A stretch of 64,000 bases of DNA, taken from the NCBI GenBank assembly GCA_946122785.1, contig CAMGYJ010000008.1, positions 6,101,742-6,165,741 on the forward strand. The letters are read 5' to 3'. The translations under genes and the position numbers were made by a program. Positions 35,106-45,171 of this stretch are shown one piece after another. This DNA comes from Linum tenue (lineage: Eukaryota; Streptophyta; Magnoliopsida; Malpighiales; Linaceae). The stretch's first letter is position 1, and each line of letters begins with the position of its first letter. The notes under the pieces were generated by a model. The model was not told the origin of the DNA. It saw only the letters and a list, made by a program, of their open reading frames with translations, and made no database searches.

Positions 35106-35259
35106 GTATGGTAATCCATGCAAGGATCCTTCGAGGCACGTGAGCTGGGATGGAGTACACTACTCAGAGGCTGCTAACTTGTGGGTTGCTAACAGGATAG
35201 TCAACGGCAGCCTATCTCGCCCGGCTGTTTCAGTTCAAGAGGCTTGTAAGCATGTCTAG

Positions 35260-35818
35260 GATCAGAACACTTCTTTAGCTAGCGCCTTGTTTTGCTAATT
35301 TCTGCACCCTCCCTTTCTCGACCACATTAGCTTCAGCTAATCCAGTTTGAATCGAGTAAACTCGGAAATCTATTATGTGACATTGTTCGTGGTCTTGAAT
35401 AAGCATGTATGCTGAAAATTTATTTTTTTGGTTAAATGTATGCTGCAAAATTTACAAATATTCTGATAGATAAAGATACAAGTAGTTTCTGTCATAACAC
35501 TATAGAATGTATGCTTCAAAATCAAAACACTATTGGTACGTCGGTCTTGAGCAGAGCATGTATGCTGCAGATTTGGTTTTTTTGCCCCCTATAGAATGTG
35601 TGCTTCAAACTCAAAAAATTCTGATAGATTAAGATACTAATAGTTTCCGACATAAGCGAGCACTAGACTGAACAAGTTAACACTGCATTATCACAGCAGA
35701 ATGCCAGAAACCAACAAATAAAGGCCTACAGTGCAGAGGAATGAAGACTATGAAAACGAGACCAAGCTAGCAGTAGTCATTGGAACTTGGAATGCCATTC
35801 CGTTCGTTGACGATGATC
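35260..35818. other. GDSL 3' flank and cyclase pseudogene 3' flank
   Basis: Convergent 3' flanks: GDSL 3' UTR on the plus strand and cyclase pseudogene 3' UTR on the minus strand. Two related stretches around GTATGCTGCAAAATTT and TTCTGATAGAT (35420-35520 and 35545-35640) look like a degenerate local duplication. No gene. Confidence 0.45.
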
Positions 35819-35932
35819 TTACGAGGCATGAAGTACTCGGGTTCTGTATTTTCCCAGTGCCCAAATTGGGAAAATGTCTCTGTAAGCTGCATAGGTTATC
35901 ATAAAATTCCTATTAGAAACTCCCATGATTTC
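35819..35932 (-). pseudogene. Last exon of oxidosqualene cyclase pseudogene
   Basis: A 114-bp exon of 38 codons, the same length as the last exon of the intact cyclase at 60740-60853. It reads [20 protein letters not shown] then [21 protein letters not shown]. The acceptor before it is GATGGAG|GAAATC rather than the usual CAG. The rest of the gene is at 59354-59990, beyond a 23.3-kb composite hAT insertion in the last intron. Confidence 0.88.
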
Positions 35933-36706
35933 CTCCATCAGTTCAGACCAGAAGCTCGATCATGATTGGGGACATTGGTTTGTTGCCAAGTAGCAGGGGT
36001 GAAACTGGGCCAAACCCAGCCCTTACCCTGTCACTACCCAAAAAAACCCAGCCCTGTATGCTTAAGTATTTGGCCCGACCCGGCCCGACCCTATTCTCAT
36101 TTGGCCCTGTATGGCCCTGTTGGGTCGGGCTGGGCTGGGTCGGGTCGGGCCATAGGGTCGGCCCAACTTCTTTTTATACAATATTAGCCCACTTAACTAT
36201 TTAATATCAAATTAAATTTCAAAAAATTACAGGTATATACTAGAAAATTTAAATGAGTTCATAACAAAAATAATCTAAATTAAATAAATAAATTATTTAA
36301 ACTAATTCAAAAAATAAAATTTTGATTACAAAAATTCCAACTAATTCCAGAAAATTTAAGTTAGTCCAAATTCTTATACCAAAAATCCTAATTAATTCGA
36401 AAGACTCAAAATTAATTCCAAAAAATTAAAATTACATCTAAAAAGTCTAAATCACCTTACGATAAATCCAAATCAAATAAAAAAATGCCAATTACATCTA
36501 AAAAGTCTAAATTACCTTACGATAAATCCAAATCAAATAAACAAAATGCAAATTACATCTACAAAGTCAAAATTACCTTACAATAAATCCAAATAAAATA
36601 AACAAAATGCAAAGTACGTAAAAAAAGTACACAATTTCGCAATTCATCAAATGCATCGCTGATAATATCAAATATATCATCTTTCAATCATCATCAACCA
36701 AATCAC

Positions 36707-37842
36707 TCATGATAGTACTACATCCAAGCAAAACTCCTTTAACTCTGCAAAATTAACAAAACCACAAATAAATTAATAATAGTATAAACAAATAATAAAG
36801 TGTTACAAACCACATTGTTGATAAAATTCATACCTTGCTCAAGTTCTTCAATTTCCTCAAACTTCTCTTCCATATCAATTGGAAGAGTACTCGATCGAAG
36901 CCAATTCTGACCACAAATCAAACTTTCAACGACCAAGGGAGTCAAAGAACTCCGAAATGCATCTAGAACGCGTCCACCGGTACTGAAAGCGGACTCGGAT
37001 GCAACAGTAGATACTGGAATCGCCAACACATCTTTAGCCATCAAACCCAATATCGGGTACTCACTAGAGTGCTTCTTCCACCACGCTAAGATATCAAAAT
37101 TCTTATCCTCATCATCCTCAATGTTTGCCTTTAAATACCTCTCAAGTTCCGAAATAGTAGTTTCTCCAGCTCTGTCTTCTATTCTCTTTCTTTTAAATTT
37201 TCTCTTCAGATAATCCTCAACATTTTCACACTCCTCGTTCTCGTCATTTGGCTCTACACTCCCCCCACTTCTTGAAGAACTTGCACAAATAACCCCTCTC
37301 ATTTCTGAATAGTTCTTGAACATGTCATCTAGAAAACCCTTCACCTTATTATGCAACTCCTCCTTGGTCCAATCTCCCCCATTATCTTTCCCAAAAACTT
37401 CATCAAGTGCAAAAACCACATATTCTAGCTTGTATCTCGGGTCAAGAACCACAGCAATAAATAACAAGGGGTTAATATTGTCCAAATTGCCCCAATACTT
37501 GTCATGCTTAGCTTTCATTCTCTTTGCCATGACTTTATGACCATACACTTTAGATGAAGTTTCCATTTTAAGCATGCAAGCGATTCCATATACTACATGA
37601 AAGAGATCATTGCTTGTGACATACAAAGATCCCGATACTTTCATTGTAGCATCATAAAATATCTTCAAAAATGGAACTAGAGACTCCACATAAGACCAGT
37701 CCAACTCCTTTGGAGTCCCTTTCAACTTCTCAAGCTCAACTTTATACTTGGGATCCTCCTCCTCTAACCTCTCAAATGCCCTTTGAAATTTCAAAGCCGA
37801 CTCCAACATCATGAAAAGAGTGGTTAAAAACCTGAAATCCAT
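36707..37842 (-). pseudogene. hAT transposase, C-terminal half
   Basis: Exons 37842-36834 and 36744-36707, about 348 residues, phases consistent. Domains: the RNase-H-like C-terminal part (LLFIAVVLDPRYKLEYV), an acidic linker, and the hAT dimerisation region (LAWWKKHSSEYPILGLMAKD; STVASESAFSTGGRVLD), as in BED-finger RICESLEEPER-like proteins. The BED zinc finger and the first part of the catalytic domain are missing: an in-frame TAG lies just before the Met at 37842, and unrelated sequence follows. A functional transposase must come from elsewhere. Confidence 0.85.
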
Positions 37843-37866
37843 ATGGGACTAAGCCTCAATTACTTA

Positions 37867-38100
37867 GGGGTCGTTTGGAAGTTGTGATTCTTCAAATTGA
37901 TGTATTGGGTTTAGATTGTGCTTTTGTTGTAAAGGTATAAAAGTTAATTTTGAGTGATTGTTAACAATCTCAACAAAAAGTAGAGATTGACAATCCCTCA
38001 ATTTTGAGTGATTGTGGTGGGACCTCCAAAAAGTGAATGCATGTATTCTCATTCAATATAACAAAAAAAACGACTTAATCTCACAAATACATGTATTATT
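37867..38100. repeat. PIF/Harbinger-like terminus inside the hAT copy
   Basis: TTAGGGGTCGTTTGGAAGTTG at 37864-37884 resembles PIF/Harbinger MITE ends and is preceded by TTA. No matching inverted end was found, so it may be a truncated element. It abuts the point where hAT transposase homology stops, which suggests it replaced or interrupted the N-terminal half. The right limit is arbitrary. Confidence 0.4.
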
Positions 38101-38732
38101 TCTAGTTACACCATGTGTGGATTTTTGAATTTTATCTGGATTTTTTTAATTGTTATTCCACTTGTTGGGTTGTCTTAAACTACAATATTCAGATGATGAT
38201 ACATTTCATATACATTGTCGTACATAACATAGATGCATGCAAAACTATGTTTCGAAAAATAAAACCATCTATCTAGTAATGGCTGGATCTAACCTAAAAG
38301 GTGGTCAATACTATGGTCTCATGACGAACAATCAAATGCATGTGGTTGTAGTTGGGTAATTGATCTAATTACAAGGGATGGGCTGTGAAGACAAGTGGTC
38401 TCCCGTGGGCATAACCCATCGGCATGACTCATTCGTTCTTCGCAAAAAAGACCCTAAAAGGTTCAAGGTGGGCCCGGGTGTAGGACCAATATCGGCTTGG
38501 TAATATTATCTCATATGTACATGCAAAATCAAAATACTAAATTCATCCATAATTATAAAATATTCATCATTTAACACCACTAAGCATATCTCTTCATGTT
38601 AAGCATTTAACACCACTAATCGCCAGATGAGTAGGCGTCAGGATTACCTGCACAATCATCAAATACTAATTAGCTTGAAAACTCTGCACCAATAATCCAT
38701 AACAAGTACCTCGATTTGATGCAAACAAGTAC

Positions 38733-38862
38733 CTCGATTTGGAAAGGCGATGTTGTTGGCGGATAACGTTCGACAACCTTACCGTTCTTGTCCACCAAGA
38801 ACTTCTCAAAGTTCCATTTGATCAAATCGCCTAAGAAGCCCCCAGCACTAGATTTGAGAAGG
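38733..38862 (-). pseudogene. Captured glutathione peroxidase exon
   Basis: A single exon encoding [20 protein letters not shown] then [19 protein letters not shown], the C-terminal part of plant glutathione peroxidases (thioredoxin-dependent GPX family). It has a TCTTAG acceptor at its 5' side and a GTACTT donor at its 3' side. The exons with the catalytic Cys and Gln are absent. Nearby, AACAAGTACCTCGATTTG is tandemly repeated at the donor. It lies inside the hAT copy, so it is probably a transposon-captured host fragment. Confidence 0.85.
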
Positions 38863-39471
38863 CTAAGATTTCAAGTCCTACATTCAAACACAAACCATGT
38901 TTTTCTTTCTTAATACCACACTTAATACTAATAAAACAACTTTCCACGCCAACTATAAAATGAGACTTTTACAATGCATATAAATCAGACTCTTGAAAGG
39001 GTGCAGAATATGAACTCAGAAGCTAAAGCCTCATCGACTAAGCATGATTCCAATGCCTATAGTAGTAAAATGAGTCTGCTGTGACTCGTGATTTCTCAAA
39101 CAAAACCCATGGGGATAAAGACTAATGGATAGCAAATTCAGTAAAATTAAGACTTCAGTTAAAACAAACAAATGCAAAATCATATCTAAAGCTATCATCT
39201 TCACCAACAATGACTGTCCTATCTTGCAAAGGAAAGACTGGAGCTACTAACAGATTCAATCAAATCCATGAACAACATTTGCTGCCAATACCAAATCCAA
39301 ACCAATTCATGAAAGACATAACCCAGATCTGCTCCTCTGTTAGACTTATCCTTGGAGGCATCAGAATGATAAGAGTGAGATGATCATCTATTCCAAGTGA
39401 CAAGCATTTATCTATTGTAAATTCATCCACTCAAAGTAGCAGATTACACACATTGTTCCCGTGGGAGTTGG

Positions 39472-39798
39472 ATGCGATTCGGCAATGGGATCTGGTTTCA
39501 GGACAGATTCTATGCTTTGAGTGTGGAAGGCACGCTCGCTGTTGTAGAAGAAGATGTGAACTTCGATCTGCGGATTACGAAATTGGGCAAGGAGAGAGTG
39601 GTTCCTGATTCAGATGTGGCCGCTACGCCGGGGTTCAGGGAGTGTTTGGTGGAATCAGAAGGGAAAGTAGTGCTGGTTTTTCTGTGTTCGACTAGATCTA
39701 TGGAGACGGTGGATCATGTGGAGGTTTACAGGCTAGAATTGAAGGAGCTGGCGTGGGTTAAGGCGAGGAGCAGCGTTGTTTCTGGGCTCCAATGCTAA
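39472..39798 (+). pseudogene. Captured F-box/DUF295-type gene fragment, copy 1
   Basis: A 108-residue open frame starting MRFGNGIWFQDRFYALSVEG. It resembles the C-terminal repeat region of plant F-box proteins with DUF295 (RFYALSVEGTLAVV, CLVESEGKVVLVF, VEVYRLELKELAWVKARSS). There is no F-box and no proper start. A near-identical copy is at 58303-58629. Assignment by pattern only. Confidence 0.6.
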
Positions 39799-40462
39799 TT
39801 ACACACTAATTACACACTAAGATACGAAAAGTGAGTCGAACCTGGGTTTGGGGAGCAGAGAAGCTGGGATCCGATTCAGAGCTGGGTTGGGTCTATTTTC
39901 CCTCCACACCCATCAATCTCCAGCGGATGTGAAAAACCCAGCGCCGTGGTCGCCCCTGAGACGAGAAGGAGGAGGAGGAAGGAGAAGACGGCGTCGTCGA
40001 CGAAACGGAGAGCTTCTGCTACTCCTCCAGGCGCTTCTCCTTCGACGACACGTCGTGCGATTTCAACCGCGCCGGGGAGACGACGGGGTGCGAGAACGAG
40101 GAAGGGAAGCTGCTGCCTGCTGCGGCGGGGGGGCAGGAGAGGGCGGCGGCGGAGGGCGAACCTGAGTGCCGGATCGGCGCAGAGGATGAAGGAGATACGG
40201 CGGAGGTGTTGGCTCGATTATGCGATCAGGAGATGTTAGCGGAAAGAAGAGATGGGGCTGAAATGGATTTTAGGGTTAAAATGGGTCAAAAATGGGTCTG
40301 AATGGGTTTTAAGGGTAAAACCCAAAAATACCCTACCCTCTAGGGTCAGAATGTGACCCGACCCTATTTTGGCCCTAAAGACTGATTGACCCTACCCGAC
40401 CCATAGGGTTGGGCTGGGCCGGGCTGGGCTGACGGGTAGTAAGGGCCACAGTTACAGCCCTA
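39799..40462. other. GC-rich right arm of the left hAT copy
   Basis: A GC-rich, Arg/Gly-coding-like stretch (39940-40200) followed by subterminal repeats of GGGTT, GACCC and GGGCTGGGC type up to the hAT end. It is duplicated at 58630-59294. The long open frames here follow from base composition and are not called as genes. Confidence 0.6.
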
Positions 40463-41167
40463 GTTGTAATTAACATGTCCACACAGAACCCAGTTCTTCT
40501 AATGTTGAGGTAACTTTAAGGACTGGCCCTGACCTGATGAGGATCATTATTGTTGTATAAATAATAGAAAGAAACAGGAAAGGAAGAGCCTTTTTTCTTT
40601 TGGTTTCTTTTCAGTCTTCTTTTACCCTGTGCGTGTCTAGTGGGAAAGTAACTAACCTAAGTAAGCTTCTTTGTTCCACACTAATAATGGTTTTCGTGTC
40701 TGGTTAGAATTTGTTTTGGCCATCCAATTTTTCTAATGGATAGATAGTCAGCCCTGCCGGCTAGCCTTAAGTTTGGAGGGTGAAACTGAAACATCAAAGA
40801 TCCCTTCATCCATCCATCCTTGTCCGTCGACGACTCCATGCAGCATTGGTCTTCTCACATATCAACTTCATCAGTCATTTCTCTTTTCTTGGTACTTTCT
40901 CACTCACGAAGGTTTGTCAAGACGTAAAAGTCACTAATTTGTCTGGTACAAACTCTGATACAGTTTCGCGACCTTGCATTCTTACCAAACTCTGATACAG
41001 TTTCGCGACCTTGCATTCTTTACAATTTCACGAACCATGACTTAAAAGGATGTGGTTCATCTGCTGCTTATTGCATGGAGCAACACAGGACGAGTTCTCC
41101 AGCTTTCATAATCCGCGTACAGAGAATGTCCCCTAAAAAGAATTTTCAGAATCCTTTGCTTCCCTAT
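40463..41167. other. Host-derived DNA right of the left hAT copy
   Basis: No gene seen. It contains a tandem duplication with a 37-bp period at 40951-41024 (unit includes GATACAGTTTCGCGACCTTG). It begins with GTTGTAAT, the probable target sequence of the donor hAT copy. Confidence 0.5.
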
Positions 41168-44100
41168 TCTATAAAACATGAAAGGGAGGTACGCTTTTTC
41201 GCCCCAAAGACTCTAAACACTGTTTCAATTCTTGGCATCTAGCGCCCAAGTAGTTGAGAACTCCTTGAACCCACTTTATTCCCCCGCTTCGCTTACCTCT
41301 CTCAAATCAACGCCCTCCCTCCTCCTCACTTGGTCAATTCGTGGCCCATTCTTTCCGTACGCGAATCGACAAGCTTGAATTTTAAAGCATGGCTCCATTA
41401 GAGAGAGGACTCCAAGCCGAGATAATGGAGGCAAAGAAGGAAAGCAGTCTCTCCAGATGAGTACCACTAGGACTGTAGACTGTAGTAGGCATGGGTTGTG
41501 GCGTATGGGAGCACCGACCTACCTCAACACTTTGTATGCTTCGCCTTGCCTCCTCTTCCTCGCGCACGCTACCGCCTTTGTACAGCTGCTTGGACACGGC
41601 ACAAGCCATCCTCTTTGTACGACTGCAGACCAATTAACAATTCCATTGTGCACGGTAAGTATTGTATTCTCTGTTTTCAATCAACCTCATGCCTACTGTC
41701 GGATTTGAAATTGGATATGTTCTCTCTCTGCTCCTCCTTTTGGTTTCGATTGTATGCTTCCCCTTTTATCCCCTCCATAATCCCCCTCTTTTCTCCTGCT
41801 GCTGGCCGTCGTGGAACTCAAAAGCGGATGAAGACGGATCGTTTTGGAACAGGAGGAGCATGGTGAGACGTTAGGCGACAAGAATGAAGGGGATGATCCG
41901 GCAGACAGAGTGACATCGCGGAATACCACTCCCACCCTGGAAGCGTTTCCCTACCTCATTCCCCATCTCTCTCTTTGTTTTACTGGTGGAAGAAGAAGCA
42001 GCAGGAGAAGCTGAAAAAGACAACACGGAGAAGGAGAAGGAATAGAAGACGCTCAATGAGCTCTGGGCTGATTTTGTCGGACTTTCACTTGTCGGTATGT
42101 TTTCACTAAATTCTCAGTATGTGCTTTCTGTTCAAAGGCTGCAAGCTCTGCCATCTCATATAATCAACCAATCCCTTTGTGTTTTCTGTTGCAGCTTTGG
42201 TTTCTGAATTCTGAGTTACTGCTCCGCCTTCCATGGAGTCATTGGTTGATGATGGAGGAGTTAGCCTTTCAACAAAGACCAACAAGAAATCATTGGTTCC
42301 TAGAGTCCCCAACAGCCCTCCTTTGAGCTCTTGCTCAACATCTCGGTCTCAGCCTCTTAAACAGATGCCTGTGATGGAGTTTTGTCTTGGTGGTGACCAT
42401 TCCCTCAAGCCTAAGCAACTTGGAAAGTTCTTCCCTGAGTATGCTGCCCTGTTCAGATCCTTTACTCTTAATTGTTTTTTTGTTTTTGTTTTGTTTCTCT
42501 GCATAGTAAAAACTGTCTTTTTTCCTGATAAACTTGATAGTTTCTGAAACAGCACCCTTATATTATGTATTGGACTTAATATACACTGGAAGTTCATAAC
42601 ACAATAGTTCATGTTTTCTTTTCTCTGTATCACCATGTTAGATTTGCAGACATATATTTCCTTCCCCAGCTGAAGCTTCTCAGAATCAATTCCCTTTTTC
42701 TTGCTTGATTTCTCTCCTCCGAATCAGTCCCCAACTTAGTTATCTCAACTTCTAATTCAACCTCAAAATTAGTTTAGTGAGCTATATATCATTCTGCTTC
42801 TTCCCATGATTGCCTTTTTCATTACTGAGCTACATGAATGAAGTTAATGTGTCTTTGTGCAGGTTCTATGCTGCAGATGTTCTCCTTGCTTTGGACTGCC
42901 TGTACATGCTGAGGATCATATTCCGAGTCCTTAAGCCTGAGAACATCTTAGTACTAGAGGCAAAAATCTCTTTTCCATTTTGCTTACCTTTACATGATGC
43001 AGTATAAACGTGCTTTTGCTGCTCCTAAAAGCAAGGACTTGAGTAAGAAATACGTTTGAGGAAATGGTTTTGCATTATGGGGAGAACACCTTCACAGTCC
43101 AGTAGGTATCTCTTTCCATTTTATGAGTCAAAACATATTTGATATTTGCTCATTCATAACAGATCCAACACCAAAGAATTAAATCACGCATATGTTTATT
43201 TCTTATCAGTGTCTGCCATGTTTATTTCTAATTGGACAGTGAAATGTGGTCTCCGCTTGCTTGGCAGCATATTTCATTTGTTTTACACCGTTTCTTCTTT
43301 GATTGCTATTACAAATTGCTTTGCAGCCATAAAATTGATTCCCTTTTCATGTTTCAGAGGAGCATGATTTGAATCTTATGCTGCTTAAGGTAATGGGTTC
43401 TTTTATATTTGCTTAGAGTGGGCCACTAGGTTCTTCCTACATAACTGATCAACCTGAGTGAGCAAGTTTAAGATTGATAATTCTTGCTGAAATAAAGAAC
43501 ACATAATAGTAAGTTCTAAACAATGCATATACTGAGTACCATGCTTGATCTTCTTCCATGTGTTGTAGGTAATTCGATTAACACAACCCTGAATACTATG
43601 TCTTTATTGTGCTTGGGAGCTGCAAATATGGAGAGGAAGTGCCTAAAGAGTATGCTGCCTTTGGACAAACAGAAAAGAAATCCCTGCCGTAGGATGCAAT
43701 TTCTGATAACAAAGAGAAAGGTAAAAAACCTTGCGCTGCTTAAATTCCATTTCTCTAAGGCAAAAGCAAAGCTCAAATAAGCTGATTACAAAAGTGTTTT
43801 TTTACGTGTGTTTAATTGACATGACAGTATATATAGTAACTTTACTGTTACCATTTTTGGATACTATTAGTACATACTTGGATTGAATGTCTCTTATTCA
43901 TCCGAGTAATTAGCTGAAGCAACTATTTTCTGGCTACGGCTGAATCAATTGGTTATTGTTCCTACTTAGATTGAAGCCATTATTTACTATGGAGAGAAAC
44001 GACATAAAGACCAATTAAGGCAAAGAATCCAAATGCTCAGGGAGGAACTTTTCAGGTTGCCTTTGAATGAGCGAATGGTCACCACCAGGGCAGAACTCCA

Positions 44101-45009
44101 TCACTAAGCAAGAAGTGAGAATTCAAAGTGGCTAAAACGGATGATCCAATACTGCAGAATAAGCTGATTACAAAAGTGATTTTTACATAATTGTCTAATT
44201 GAATGCCAATATGTATAAGTAACTTCGTTCTCAACTAAACAATTATGCTCACAATCCTTTGTAGATTTTCCTGCAATTCAAATTGGCTGATGTGAAATTC
44301 TTCTTTGCACAGGCAGTGGCCAGATTATAGCCTCATCATATGACCCCTTCACATCAGACAACGAATCGTAGGAGCAGCAATGACAGCAGGGGGAACGAAA
44401 CTGGTGGCAATCCCAGACGGAGAGAAAACATTAGGAGTTAATGAGATTATGCAAGCCAAGGAGGTGAGCAGAAGGGTGAAGATTGCAGATGGAATGACAA
44501 ACCAAAGAAAGAATAGGTGAAGAGGTCGAAGGTTGAACTTGAAGACTCTTCCTAAGAGATGCAGGTGTAGAACTAAATAGAGGTTTGTAAGGTTTTATGA
44601 GGAAACTCTTCCTTACTAGAACTATGTCAATAAGTTTGGTTCTTTAAGAAACTCTTAAAGTATATTTATTATTCGGCTATTCATTAGGTTAAGAGGAAAA
44701 TTGTTATTCGATGTTGTCTATATCTTTTCAGCGCTTAATCACATGCTCATGATTGTACATATAATTTAGGATGGGATTATATTTTCATTGCATGCAATTG
44801 TGTCATGGGTTATATTCATATAATGATTAACTATGGAACTCAATAGACAAAAGTCTCCTGCACACACTTTCAACAATTTTAAACCCACACCGTTGCTAAT
44901 AGAACAACTATCACCAAATTGATGTGTCCTCAATTGGCCACCATATGATCATATGATCATGCAATTGTAACTTTAGTTCCCGCGACGTAGTCGTGGGTAT
45001 TGATTCTAG
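41168..45009 (+). mobile_element. Helitron-like element with captured kinase fragment
   Basis: 5' end TCTATAAAACATGAAAG followed by GGTACGCTTTTTCGCC; 3' hairpin CCCGCGACGTAGTCGTGGG (44979-44997), then TATTGATTCTAG ending at 45009 and followed by T. The hairpin-tail design is the same as the Helitron ending at 30148. No Rep/helicase. It carries an AGC-kinase piece (42233-42963). Further open frames (43523-43780) and a readable stretch near 43970-44105 (IEAIIYYGEKRHKDQLRQRI) may be another captured gene, which I do not recognise. Confidence 0.75.
42233..42963 (+). pseudogene. Captured plant AGC-VIII protein kinase fragment
   Basis: Exon-like piece 1 (from ATG 42233) runs MESLVDDGGVSLSTKTNKKS through VMEFCLGGDHSLKPKQ to FFPEYAAL. 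Piece 2, after a TTTGTGCAG acceptor (from 42863), reads FYAADVLLALDCLYMLRIIF then RVLKPENILV. Together they match the EFCxGGDLHSLRQ...[28 protein letters not shown] region of D6PK/KIPK-like AGC kinases. The catalytic Asp of RDLKPEN is Val here (RVLKPEN) and no DFG region follows, so it is inactive. It lies inside Helitron ends. Confidence 0.8.
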
Positions 45010-45171
45010 TACTAGATGAAATGAAGTTCCCTTCTCGCAATGTACAACAACAAAAAAATAATATGGTGTGTTGATTAATTCTCAAGCACTTCTCCATCAA
45101 AACTTCTTTGCAGGCTGCAAACTAGGAGGAAGAATAATAGTAAGCAACCCCCATATGCTCGAGGGTGTGTG

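Larger units (their letters stand above)
20658..35259 (+). pseudogene. GDSL esterase/lipase gene disrupted by transposons
   Basis: Plant secreted GDSL-type lipase. Coding parts: 20658-20913, 21011-21351, 30247-30514, 30601-30693, then 35111-35259. The last exon is split by a copia element; removing it and one GTATG restores the frame (GTV-Y-GNPCKDP). Family blocks: Ser45 in NFGDSNSDTGG, Gly in NFATGGSS, Asn in FDIGQND, and the Asp-His pair in DGVHYSEAAN near the end. The N-terminus is a hydrophobic signal-peptide-like segment. The second intron is 8.9 kb and filled with Helitron and MULE sequence. In the present allele translation would run into the LTR and stop at TAG 30765-30767, losing the catalytic Asp and His. 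The coding parts show no other stop, so the copia insertion looks like the recent inactivating event. Confidence 0.88.
35994..40462. mobile_element. hAT element, left copy
   Basis: A 4,469-bp copy with both hAT ends. Next to each end are many short repeats of GGGTCGGG/CCCGACCC type, as expected of transposase-binding subterminal repeats. It carries the C-terminal half of a hAT transposase (minus strand), a glutathione peroxidase exon and an F-box gene piece. Its right end is followed by GTTGTAAT, not by CCAAGTAG, so this right end belongs to a different insertion site than the left end. Confidence 0.85.

Noticed and set aside
39848..40239. Arg-rich frames in the GC-rich hAT arm, repeated at 58679-59071
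   Set aside because: Frame openness is explained by high GC and A/G-rich composition; different frames are open in the two copies after a 1-base indel.
41498..41866. Open frame in the 5' part of the second Helitron
   Set aside because: Overlapping frames on both strands are open, none resembles a known family.
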